This document shows positions 1 through 7,707 of a DNA stretch of 17,759 nucleotides, piece by piece. The DNA is taken from positions 1 through 17,759 of the forward strand of contig CAMBHH010000054.1 in the NCBI GenBank assembly GCA_945866505.1. The letters run 5' to 3'. How positions within the stretch are numbered: the stretch's first letter is position 1; each line of letters starts with the position of its first letter. Origin of the DNA: Flavobacterium psychrophilum. GTDB lineage: Bacteria; Bacteroidota; Bacteroidia; Flavobacteriales; Flavobacteriaceae. The position numbers were made by a program, and so were the translations under genes. A model generated the notes under the pieces. That model worked only from the letters and a program-made list of their open reading frames with translations. It was not told where the DNA came from and made no database searches.

Positions 1-2
1 AT

Positions 3-2924
3 ATCCGACTCGAAGTAGGTGTACAAACCAGCGAGCAAACATTGGAAATACAAAGCGGTTCTTGTCGTGATTTTGCTTGGCTTTTGGTTCAAGCGTTGCG
101 TAGTATTGGCTTGGCAACTCGTTTTGTATCTGGCTATTTGGTACAATTAACTTCTGATGTGAAATCGCTTGATGGTCCGTCGGGTCCCGAAAATGATTTT
201 ACTGATTTGCACGCTTGGGTCGAAGTGTATTTGCCTGGCGCAGGATGGATTGGACTTGATCCGACATCAGGACTTTTTGCAGGCGAAGGACATATTCCAC
301 TGAGCTGCACGCCCGATTATGAAAGTGCTGCTCCAGTGACTGGTGCTACCGAAATTTGTCAAGTGGAGTTTGAATTTGACAATACCGTAACTCGAATTTA
401 TGAAGATCCACGAGTGACCAAACCCTATACCGAAAAGCAATGGGCTGATATTATGGAGGTGGGAAATGTTGTCGAAAAAGATTTAATCGAAGGAGATGTA
501 CGTTTGACAATGGGTGGAGAACCAACTTTTGTTTCCATTGACGATTTTGAATCTCCCGAATGGAATTCTGCTGCCGATGGACCTTTGAAACGCAAACTCG
601 CTTACGACTTGGCATTGCGATTGAAAGGTCGTTTTGCTCACGGCGGATTGCTCCATTTCGGTCAAGGAAAATGGTATCCGGGCGAATTGTTTCCGCGTTG
701 GCAATATGCTTTGTACTGGAGAAAAGATGGATTGCCTTTATGGAAAAACGATGCTTTGATTGCCAAAGAAGACGGAAAAAAATTTACGTTTCACGATGCG
801 GAACGTTTTGCAATTGAACTGACAAAATATTTGGGAATTAACATCAAAAATATAAATCCTACCTATGAAGACCCCATCTATTGGGCTTTAGAAGAAGGAA
901 AATTACCGGTCAATTTAGACCCATTGGCTGTAAATCTAAAAGATTCTGTTCAGCGACATACCTTGGCTAAATTATTAGAAAAAGGCTTGAACAATCCTTC
1001 AGGTTTTGTTTTGCCTCTAAAATGGATTCACGAAAACCACAATTGGGTAAGTTGCGTGTGGGAATTCCGAAGAGGACAATGTTATTTGATTCCTGGAAAC
1101 TCTCCGATTGGCTTGCGTTTACCGCTGGAATCTTTGCCAAAAGTATCTAAAAACAAAAGAGAACAACCCGTTTCTCGAAGTTTGTTCGAAGAATTACCTC
1201 CACTGGGTGATTATCATCAATCAGTGGAAGAAAGATATGGAAGCACTTCGGATGCTTACAAAGCAAATGTTGCGCCAAAATCGGAAGAAGATGCAGAAGA
1301 AAAAGAACCCCTGTTATTCGAAGTTGAAACTTTTTCAACTGCTTTGTGTGTGGAAGAACGCGACGGAATTATCTATGTTTTCTTGCCTCCAACAGATTAT
1401 TTAGAAACCTATTTGGATTTGATTGCTTCCGTTGAAGCGACAGCCGAAAAATTGCAAATGCCAGTTAGAATCGAAGGCTACCAACCCGAAACCGATTACC
1501 GCATCGAAAAAATGATGGTGACTCCTGATCCAGGCGTTATCGAAGTGAATGTGCATCCAGCAAAATCTTGGCAGGAAATTGTAGATCACACTACCGCATT
1601 GTATGAAGAAGCATTTCTTTCTCGTTTGGGAACTGACAAATTTATGGTCGATGGTCGTCATACTGGTACTGGCGGAGGAAATCACGTAACTCTTGGCGCT
1701 TCAAAACCTGAAGACAGTCCTTTGTTGCGAAGACCCGACTTGTTGCGCAGTTTGATTACGTATTGGCAGCATCATCCTGTACTCAGTTATCTTTTTGCTG
1801 GACCTTTTATTGGGCCAACGAGTCAAGCACCAAGAATTGACGAAGGTCGTGACGAGCGTTTGTATGAAATGGAAATTGCTTTTGAACAAATTCCGAAAGA
1901 CAAAGAGATTCCTTTTTGGATGGTCGATCGGATTTTTAGAAATTTACTCACCGACATTACAGGAAATACGCATCGAACTGAATTTTGTATCGACAAATTA
2001 TACTCTCCCGATTCTTCGACAGGACGTTTGGGAATATTAGAATTACGTGCTTTTGATATGCCACCGCACAAACATATGAACTTGGTTCAAAACCTATTGG
2101 TGCGTTCTTTGGTAGCCAAATTTTGGAAAAACCCCTACGAGAAAAAATTAGTGCGATGGGGAACCGAATTGCACGATAAATTCCTGTTGCCACACTTTGC
2201 TTATCTCGATATGATTGATGTGGTGAATGATTTGAAAGATGCAGGTTATGATTTTGACATTTCGTGGTTTGACCCATTTTTCGAGTTTCGATTTCCGCAT
2301 CACGGGGGGATTACAGTAGATAATATTCAATTGGAAATTCGGTTGGGAATAGAACCTTGGCATGTTTTGGGCGAAGAATTATCCAGTAATGGAACGGCCC
2401 GTTTTGTGGATTCATCTGTTGAAAGATTACAAGTTAAAGTTTCTGGAATCATTCCTGATCGCCATATTTTGTTGTGTAAAGGTTGCAGAATTCCGTTGCG
2501 AAGTACAGGAACTAAAGGCGAATATGTAGCAGGAATTCGGTATAAAGCTTGGAATCCGCCATCGGCTTTGCATCCTAATATTGGGGTTGATGTGCCGTTG
2601 GTTTTTGATATTGTAGATACTTGGAACAACAAAGTAATTGGTGGTTGCACCTATTTTGTTTCGCATCCTGGAGGTCGAAGTTTTGACACTTATCCTGTAA
2701 ATAGTTATGAAGCTGAATCGAGAAAAATTAGTCGTTTTTGGGATTTTGGGCATACACCTTCAGCAACTACGGAACAAAGTGCGCCAGTAATTGACACACC
2801 AACGGTTTCTAGATTTGTGGCTCAAAACAAAACCAATTTAAAACCAGATACACCAATAGAATTAGTCAATCCTGAATATCCAAATACGCTGGATTTAAGG
2901 CATTATTGGGTGGCGAAAAAATAG
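3..2924 (+). CDS. Transglutaminase-like / DUF2126 protein, 5' end missing
   Basis: The reading frame is open from base 3, so the gene starts before the window; 973 residues are present, while full-length relatives have roughly 1,100. The first ~90 residues are the end of a transglutaminase-like (papain-fold) core: Cys21 in SGSCRDFAW, His70 in DLHAW and Asp86 in GLDPTSG form the expected Cys-His-Asp triad (counted from base 3). The rest, from about DVRLTMGGEPTF onward, is the large DUF2126 region, including the GTGGGNHVTLG stretch. Family knowledge: such proteins co-occur with circularly permuted ATP-grasp and alpha-E proteins and are predicted to cleave or form amide bonds in a peptide-like product; the substrate is unknown. 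No signal peptide can be judged because the N-terminus is absent. A 230 bp spacer separates it from the ATP-grasp gene. The family call is very secure; the function is inferred. Confidence 0.93.
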   Translation: MRLEVGVQTSEQTLEIQSGSCRDFAWLLVQALRSIGLATRFVSGYLVQLTSDVKSLDGPSGPENDFTDLHAWVEVYLPGAGWIGLDPTSGLFAGEGHIPLSCTPDYESAAPVTGATEICQVEFEFDNTVTRIYEDPRVTKPYTEKQWADIMEVGNVVEKDLIEGDVRLTMGGEPTFVSIDDFESPEWNSAADGPLKRKLAYDLALRLKGRFAHGGLLHFGQGKWYPGELFPRWQYALYWRKDGLPLWKNDALIAKEDGKKFTFHDAERFAIELTKYLGINIKNINPTYEDPIYWALEEGKLPVNLDPLAVNLKDSVQRHTLAKLLEKGLNNPSGFVLPLKWIHENHNWVSCVWEFRRGQCYLIPGNSPIGLRLPLESLPKVSKNKREQPVSRSLFEELPPLGDYHQSVEERYGSTSDAYKANVAPKSEEDAEEKEPLLFEVETFSTALCVEERDGIIYVFLPPTDYLETYLDLIASVEATAEKLQMPVRIEGYQPETDYRIEKMMVTPDPGVIEVNVHPAKSWQEIVDHTTALYEEAFLSRLGTDKFMVDGRHTGTGGGNHVTLGASKPEDSPLLRRPDLLRSLITYWQHHPVLSYLFAGPFIGPTSQAPRIDEGRDERLYEMEIAFEQIPKDKEIPFWMVDRIFRNLLTDITGNTHRTEFCIDKLYSPDSSTGRLGILELRAFDMPPHKHMNLVQNLLVRSLVAKFWKNPYEKKLVRWGTELHDKFLLPHFAYLDMIDVVNDLKDAGYDFDISWFDPFFEFRFPHHGGITVDNIQLEIRLGIEPWHVLGEELSSNGTARFVDSSVERLQVKVSGIIPDRHILLCKGCRIPLRSTGTKGEYVAGIRYKAWNPPSALHPNIGVDVPLVFDIVDTWNNKVIGGCTYFVSHPGGRSFDTYPVNSYEAESRKISRFWDFGHTPSATTEQSAPVIDTPTVSRFVAQNKTNLKPDTPIELVNPEYPNTLDLRHYWVAKK

Positions 2925-3154
2925 CTGATTTGTCTTTTGTACCAACAGTGGAGAAATCTTATCAAGAGAACAACTGATTTGATTTGTTTTTCCTATTCAT
3001 TTTCGTTCGAGTCTATTTCGTTGGAATGACTAAATGAAAAGACTACTATCTTATAGAGATAGTCATGAAAAGTTTATCACGAACAATCATATTGAAGTTC
3101 CTATTTTAAATAGTATTTTGCACTACTAGAAAACGTAATTCATTCTAAACAAAA
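2925..3154 (+). other. Spacer with inverted repeat upstream of the ATP-grasp gene
   Basis: No convincing coding sequence is seen in this 230 bp. It contains a short hairpin with arms ACTATCT (3045-3051) and AGATAGT (3057-3063), flanked on both sides by near-identical ATGAAAAG copies (3034-3041 and 3065-3072). There is no T-tract after it, so it is not an obvious terminator. A near-consensus promoter (TTG at 3092-3094, 19 nt, then TATTTTG at 3114-3120, one base short of TAnnTTTG) may serve the downstream gene. Confidence 0.35.
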
Positions 3155-5746
3155 ATGATTCAAGATATATCCTTAGGATTACTCCAAACCTACAAAGAGA
3201 AAATCAATTCTTATGACGAAGTGCTTGACCAAAACGGTGATGTAAAGCCTTACTGGCAAGGGCTTTTTGATACTTTAGAATCTATTGGTATTGATGAATT
3301 GAAGTTGCGTAACGAGGAAATAGTAAAAAAATTAAAGGAAAACGGAGTTACTTATAACGTTTATGATTCCAATAAAGAATCAAATCGCGCTTGGAAATTA
3401 GACCCAATTCCGTTTCTAATTCACGAATCGGAATGGAAAACCATTGAAAAAGGTTTACAACAAAGAGCACTATTATTAGATTTGATTTTAAAAGACCTTT
3501 ATGGCCCACAATTATTAATTAAAAATACCATTATCCCTGCCGAATTAGTTTTTGATAACTCGGGTTTTCTATTGCCTTGTTTTGATATTAGGCAAAAATC
3601 GAACAAGCAGTTGCTCAATTATGCCGTTGATTTGGCTCGCGGCCCTGACGGAAAAATGTGGCTGTTAGATAATCGGACTCAGTCACCATCGGGAGCAGGA
3701 TACGCACTCGAGAATAGAATAGTAATGAGTAAAGTGTTTCCTGAACTGAATAAAAAAATCTACCGAAAAAGGCTTTCCCCCTATTTTAGTCAGTTGCAAC
3801 AAACGGTTGACACTTTAGGTAACAACACCAACGAAAATCCTAATGTTGTTTTCTTGACTCCTGGTCCCGGAAATGAAACTTATTTTGAACACGTCTATCT
3901 TTCTTCTTATTTAGGGTATACTTTGGTTCAAGGCAATGACTTATTGGTTCGCGATGGTTTTGTTTGGCTAAAATCGATTGACCAACTGGAACGTGTGGAT
4001 GTCATTATCAAACGATTGGACGACAATTGGTGTGACCCATTGGAACTTAGAAGAGATTCTTTACTGGGAATTCCAGGTTTGTTACAAGTGATACGTTTGG
4101 GCAATATTTCGGTTTTAAATCCTCCCGGAACCAGTATTTTGGAAAATTATGGTTTGATGGCTTTTATGCAAAATGCCTGTAAGTTTCTATTAAATGAGCC
4201 TTTATTACTATCTTCGGTCGCAACTTGGTGGTGTGGTCAAACCAAAGAATTACATTTTGTTTTAGAAAACTTACCTAAATTAATTATAAAAAAAACCAAT
4301 CGTAAGCAAGGTTTTAGATCTATTTATGGTCGTTTATTAGACGAAATAGAACTTGAAGATTTAAAAAATCTGATTCTCTCAAGTCCAAAAGATTTCGTTG
4401 CTCAGGAAGAAGTGAGTTTATCTACCACTCCATCCTTTATTAATGGAATAATTGAGCCAAGGTTTGCTGCGCTGCGCGCCTTTTTGATTGCGGATGGCGA
4501 TGATTATAAAGTGATGCAAGGAGGCCTAACTCGTAGCTCTACTATTAAAGATAAGTTTGAAATATCCAATCGTTTCGGTGGCATATCCAAAGACACTTGG
4601 ATTATTTCAGATGTACCTATATCCTATCAAGAGCGAACTGTTGACCGAAAATTTGCCATCAATAAACTCAAAAACTCGCTGACCAGTAGAAATGCTGAAA
4701 ACTTATTTTGGGTCGGACGACTTTGCGAAAGGACAATGGCATTGCGTAGTTTTCTGAAAATTATTCTGAATAGATTGAACGAAAACGTCACCAAACAAGG
4801 AAATAAGCAGCCTGATTTCTTGGTCGTTTTATTAAAATCGTTGACACATCTCACCCAAACCTATCCAGGATTTGTAGGCAAAGAACCTAAAGAAGGAGAG
4901 GTATTTGACAACGATGCTATTTTTGAAGACCCCATTGCCGAGTTGCTTCTTTTGATTAATGACACCAAAAAAATAGGTTCTGTCGTGTATAATATTCAAT
5001 CGCTTCTCAACACCATCAACCAAGTGAGCGAAAAATGGAATCACGATACCCGACGCATCATTAATTTAGTAGAAGACAGCCTTTTTGCACTTAAAAACAC
5101 CAATACCAACAATATTAATTCTGTAAATCACGGATTAGACAAATTGCACATTCGCCTTTTTTCATTTTATGGCAATATATATGAAACATTGCCTCGTGAT
5201 AATGGCTTTTATTTGTTAGAAACAGGCAAAAATGTGGAGCGAATTTTATCCTTATTATCGGTTTTTCGTTCCGCTTTGAATTTCAAAAAAACAGAAGAAG
5301 AAGAAACCCTTTTAATGGAAGCCATTCTAGAAAACCATCATTTATTGGCACAATATCGAAATATGTACAAATCGCATTTGAGTCTGAAAGCCGTTATCAA
5401 TATGGTTTTTTTAGAAAAAAACTTGCCGTACACACTTTCTTTTTTGTTAGACACACTTTCCTATTATCTCTCGAAACTGCCCAAAACAAATGATCCGAAT
5501 CGATTAAGCATTGCCGAAAAATCAGTTCTAGAAGCGAGTACTATTGTAAAATTAATAGATGCCGACCATTTAATTCAAGTCGATGAAGAAACGCAATTCC
5601 GCCCCGAATTAGACGAAACACTTTCTAAAGTTTTTCAACATATTTGTAATGTTTCTAATAATTTATCGAGTTTGTATTTTAACCATTCTGTCATGCAACA
5701 TTCTGTTTTTGATACACCTGAAAATATAGATACTGATGAAATATAA
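3155..5746 (+). CDS. Circularly permuted ATP-grasp + alpha-E (DUF403) fusion
   Basis: This 863-residue protein has two family regions. Residues ~60-485 match the circularly permuted ATP-grasp type 2 family (DUF404/DUF407), with landmarks LDNRTQSPSGAGYALENR (171-188), FLTPGPGNETYFEH (233-246), VRDG (265-268) and IIKRLDDNWCDPLELR (284-299). Residues ~505-835 match the mostly helical alpha-E domain (DUF403), which opens with the usual SRNAENLFWVGRLCERT pattern (511-527). The two parts are separate genes in many bacteria; here they are fused. ATP-grasp enzymes activate a carboxylate as acyl phosphate and join it to an amine or thiol; this branch is predicted to ligate peptide-like amide bonds, product unknown. 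The stop overlaps the next gene's start by 11 nt, implying translational coupling with the transglutaminase. The ATG start lies where homology begins. The protein is likely cytoplasmic: no signal peptide or membrane span is apparent. Confidence 0.93.
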   Translation: MIQDISLGLLQTYKEKINSYDEVLDQNGDVKPYWQGLFDTLESIGIDELKLRNEEIVKKLKENGVTYNVYDSNKESNRAWKLDPIPFLIHESEWKTIEKGLQQRALLLDLILKDLYGPQLLIKNTIIPAELVFDNSGFLLPCFDIRQKSNKQLLNYAVDLARGPDGKMWLLDNRTQSPSGAGYALENRIVMSKVFPELNKKIYRKRLSPYFSQLQQTVDTLGNNTNENPNVVFLTPGPGNETYFEHVYLSSYLGYTLVQGNDLLVRDGFVWLKSIDQLERVDVIIKRLDDNWCDPLELRRDSLLGIPGLLQVIRLGNISVLNPPGTSILENYGLMAFMQNACKFLLNEPLLLSSVATWWCGQTKELHFVLENLPKLIIKKTNRKQGFRSIYGRLLDEIELEDLKNLILSSPKDFVAQEEVSLSTTPSFINGIIEPRFAALRAFLIADGDDYKVMQGGLTRSSTIKDKFEISNRFGGISKDTWIISDVPISYQERTVDRKFAINKLKNSLTSRNAENLFWVGRLCERTMALRSFLKIILNRLNENVTKQGNKQPDFLVVLLKSLTHLTQTYPGFVGKEPKEGEVFDNDAIFEDPIAELLLLINDTKKIGSVVYNIQSLLNTINQVSEKWNHDTRRIINLVEDSLFALKNTNTNNINSVNHGLDKLHIRLFSFYGNIYETLPRDNGFYLLETGKNVERILSLLSVFRSALNFKKTEEEETLLMEAILENHHLLAQYRNMYKSHLSLKAVINMVFLEKNLPYTLSFLLDTLSYYLSKLPKTNDPNRLSIAEKSVLEASTIVKLIDADHLIQVDEETQFRPELDETLSKVFQHICNVSNNLSSLYFNHSVMQHSVFDTPENIDTDEI

Positions 5747-6605
5747 ATTAAAACATCAAACACTGTATACTTATATAAATGAAGTGCATAATTACCAAAG
5801 TATCCTATGCTTGCAACCTAAAAATTCTGCCAAACAAATATGCAGTAATTTCAAATTAGAGATTGAGCCAAAACCTTCCAAAATTTATTCAAGAACAGAT
5901 TATTTTGGAAATATTCAACACTATTTTTCGCTGCACGAATCGCACAAATCACTAAAAGTAACTGTTTCTAGTGAAGTCGAAGTATTGCATAATTTTGTGC
6001 AGCCTTTAAATCCTATTACGTGCGAGGAAGCCAGAATAAAATTCAAAACGGATCACGAAATAAAAATCGAAGTGTTACAATATCTGCTTCCCAGTCAATT
6101 CATCAGTTGGGATGATGATATTAAAGCATTTGCCGAAACTTGTTTACTTCCCAACACTTCTCTTTTTGAAGCTGTTTTGGATTTAATCAAAAAAATATAT
6201 ACCGAATTTCAATTTAAATCGGGTGCAACCAATGTCAATACACCACTAAAAACAGTCCTTAAGGAACGTAAAGGCGTTTGCCAAGATTTCTCTCATTTAG
6301 CGATTGCGAGTTTGCGAAGTGTTGGCATTCCTGCCAAATATGTTAGCGGTTATATCGAAACTTTACCTCCAAAAGACAAACCCAAACTAGAAGGTTCTGA
6401 TGCTTCACACGCTTGGATATCAGTTTATATTCCAGAAATGGGCTGGTGCGAATTTGATCCTACCAACAATATGATTCCGCAACAACGCCATATTGTAACG
6501 GCTTATGGAAGAGATTTTGCCGATGTTTCGCCATTAAAAGGAATTATTTTCAGTTCTGGAGAACATAAGGTAAAGGTGGAGGTTGATGTGATACCTTTGT
6601 TTTAA
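5736..6605 (+). CDS. Transglutaminase-like cysteine peptidase family protein
   Basis: A 289-residue protein with a bacterial transglutaminase N-terminal beta domain (about 1-85) and a transglutaminase-like core. The triad is visible as Cys182 (KGVCQDFSH), His225 (SHAWISVY) and Asp241 (CEFDPTNN). The length is normal for stand-alone members. Family knowledge: this fold either hydrolyses peptide or isopeptide bonds or transfers glutamine acyl groups; stand-alone members beside ATP-grasp/alpha-E genes are usually regarded as peptidases or amide-processing enzymes of that locus. It begins inside the last codons of the ATP-grasp/alpha-E gene (11 nt overlap), so the two are almost certainly co-translated. 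No signal peptide is visible, suggesting the cytoplasm. It is the second transglutaminase-type enzyme of the locus; the first carries the DUF2126 extension. Confidence 0.93.
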   Translation: MKYKLKHQTLYTYINEVHNYQSILCLQPKNSAKQICSNFKLEIEPKPSKIYSRTDYFGNIQHYFSLHESHKSLKVTVSSEVEVLHNFVQPLNPITCEEARIKFKTDHEIKIEVLQYLLPSQFISWDDDIKAFAETCLLPNTSLFEAVLDLIKKIYTEFQFKSGATNVNTPLKTVLKERKGVCQDFSHLAIASLRSVGIPAKYVSGYIETLPPKDKPKLEGSDASHAWISVYIPEMGWCEFDPTNNMIPQQRHIVTAYGRDFADVSPLKGIIFSSGEHKVKVEVDVIPLF

Positions 6606-6651
6606 AACAATAAATTTTACAACAATTTCTCAAAAGAATATAAACTTGACT

Positions 6652-6669
6652 GTTGATAACATTGATAAC
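6652..6669 (+). repeat. Tandem TTGATAAC pair
   Basis: Two identical TTGATAAC copies (6653-6660 and 6662-6669) sit one base apart in the gap before the glutaminase-like gene. The spacing (9 bp period) and the location upstream of a start region could fit an operator, but in such AT-rich DNA chance is a real alternative. Confidence 0.3.
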
Positions 6670-6788
6670 TTAGTGCCCATAATGCTAAAATATCGTATAA
6701 AATTATTTAAAAAAATAAAATCATTAAAAAACATCCCCTTTTAACGCCCAGAAAAGCTTCAGTTATAGCTATAAATACTGCAAACGCA

Positions 6789-7634
6789 TTGTTTGCAGAA
6801 ATCATACAATCAGGAATTCCTTTTGGTTATCAACAGGCTAATTGTCATAATATTTCGCATTATATTAGTACATTACTAGAATCTAAAGGGTATAGATGTG
6901 GCAAAATTTGGGCGTTTGCGCCAGTTGTTTATTCGATGAATAGCTCTCGATTAATTACTTTCGCCGACAAAAAAGATATTTCACCGACAGGAAAAATAGA
7001 TTGGGGCTATCACGTCGCTCCTATTCTACAGGTTCGAATAGGAAATAAAGTGCGAAAAATGGTTATTGATCCCGGATTATTTCCAAAAAGTATCGTCCGG
7101 TACCGAACTTGGTTAGCAAAACTCAAAACCCGAAAACTAATTTATTTAATTATGGATTCAGAATGGTATTTGTATAATTCCTCGATGATTCCCAATTCGC
7201 AAATTCAATACAACTCGAATGGTTATTCCAATGCGATTCAACCCAATGTTAAGCTACCCGATTGGTTTTCGGACAAGTTGATCACTGATTTTTTTAAATA
7301 CGAAGAAGAGGCTTTAGAACAGCATTGGATAGAAAAAGGATTGGCGGTTAATGAAACCGCTATGGCCTTTTATGATGCTGAGATCAAACCCATTCTTCAT
7401 AGCAAAAGAGAAATCGATTTGCTTACTGATTATAAAATGTTGGTGGGAAATGTCTTCAATTTCGAAACGATTTTCAGGGATAACAATTGGAATTATGAAA
7501 TGGATAATAATTTTCAATTCAAACATCAAAATATTATTACCAAATACCGAGAAATCTACTTCTCAAATCTCAACAAATGGCAAGAATCTCTAGCTTATCT
7601 GAACGAGATTATTCGTAAAAAAGCTAAAAAATGA
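6789..7634 (+). CDS. Protein-glutaminase (protein deamidase)-like protein
   Basis: From the TTG at 6789 the protein has 281 residues. Residues 17-100 resemble the catalytic region of Chryseobacterium protein-glutaminase: ANCHNISHYISTLLESKGY (Cys19 at the start of a helix), DWGYHVAPIL (His75) and KMVIDPGLF (Asp94), the same order, context and His-to-Asp spacing as the known Cys-His-Asp triad. That enzyme converts protein-bound glutamine to glutamate. Unlike the secreted enzyme, no signal peptide is seen; the C-terminal ~130 residues are unassigned. The start is doubtful: the frame is open upstream to a TAA at 6708 and reads plausible protein (TPRKASVIAINTANA before the TTG), yet has no ATG. 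An ATG at 6682 in another frame runs into CCCCTTTTAA and stops; a one-base shift there would join the two. The gene follows the transglutaminase gene after 183 bp. Family call good; activity and partner inferred. Confidence 0.75.
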   Translation: MFAEIIQSGIPFGYQQANCHNISHYISTLLESKGYRCGKIWAFAPVVYSMNSSRLITFADKKDISPTGKIDWGYHVAPILQVRIGNKVRKMVIDPGLFPKSIVRYRTWLAKLKTRKLIYLIMDSEWYLYNSSMIPNSQIQYNSNGYSNAIQPNVKLPDWFSDKLITDFFKYEEEALEQHWIEKGLAVNETAMAFYDAEIKPILHSKREIDLLTDYKMLVGNVFNFETIFRDNNWNYEMDNNFQFKHQNIITKYREIYFSNLNKWQESLAYLNEIIRKKAKK

Positions 7635-7636
7635 GG

Positions 7637-7668
7637 TTTTTAAAACCACATAGGTGTGTTTTAAAAAT
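7637..7668. terminator. Hairpin between convergent genes
   Basis: Arms TTTTTAAAAC-CACA and TGTG-TTTTAAAAA pair around a TAGG loop with one bulged base, just after the stop of the glutaminase-like gene and facing the end of argS. It may act as a weak bidirectional terminator. A second perfect inverted repeat, GATTCAAG-C-CTTGAATC (7681-7697), lies between it and argS. Confidence 0.5.
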
Positions 7669-7707
7669 CAATCGGTTATAGATTCAAGCCTTGAATCGGA
7701 TTAAAAA

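Noticed and set aside
3034..3073. Short hairpin flanked by ATGAAAAG copies as a transposon footprint
   Set aside because: The repeats are too short and simple, and no transposase remnant or longer terminal repeats are visible.
6732..6745. 14-mer CATCCCCTTTTAAC that recurs exactly at 16704-16717
   Set aside because: Two copies of a 14-mer in a biased 17.7 kb window are close to chance expectation; one copy lies in probable coding sequence and no flanking similarity was seen.
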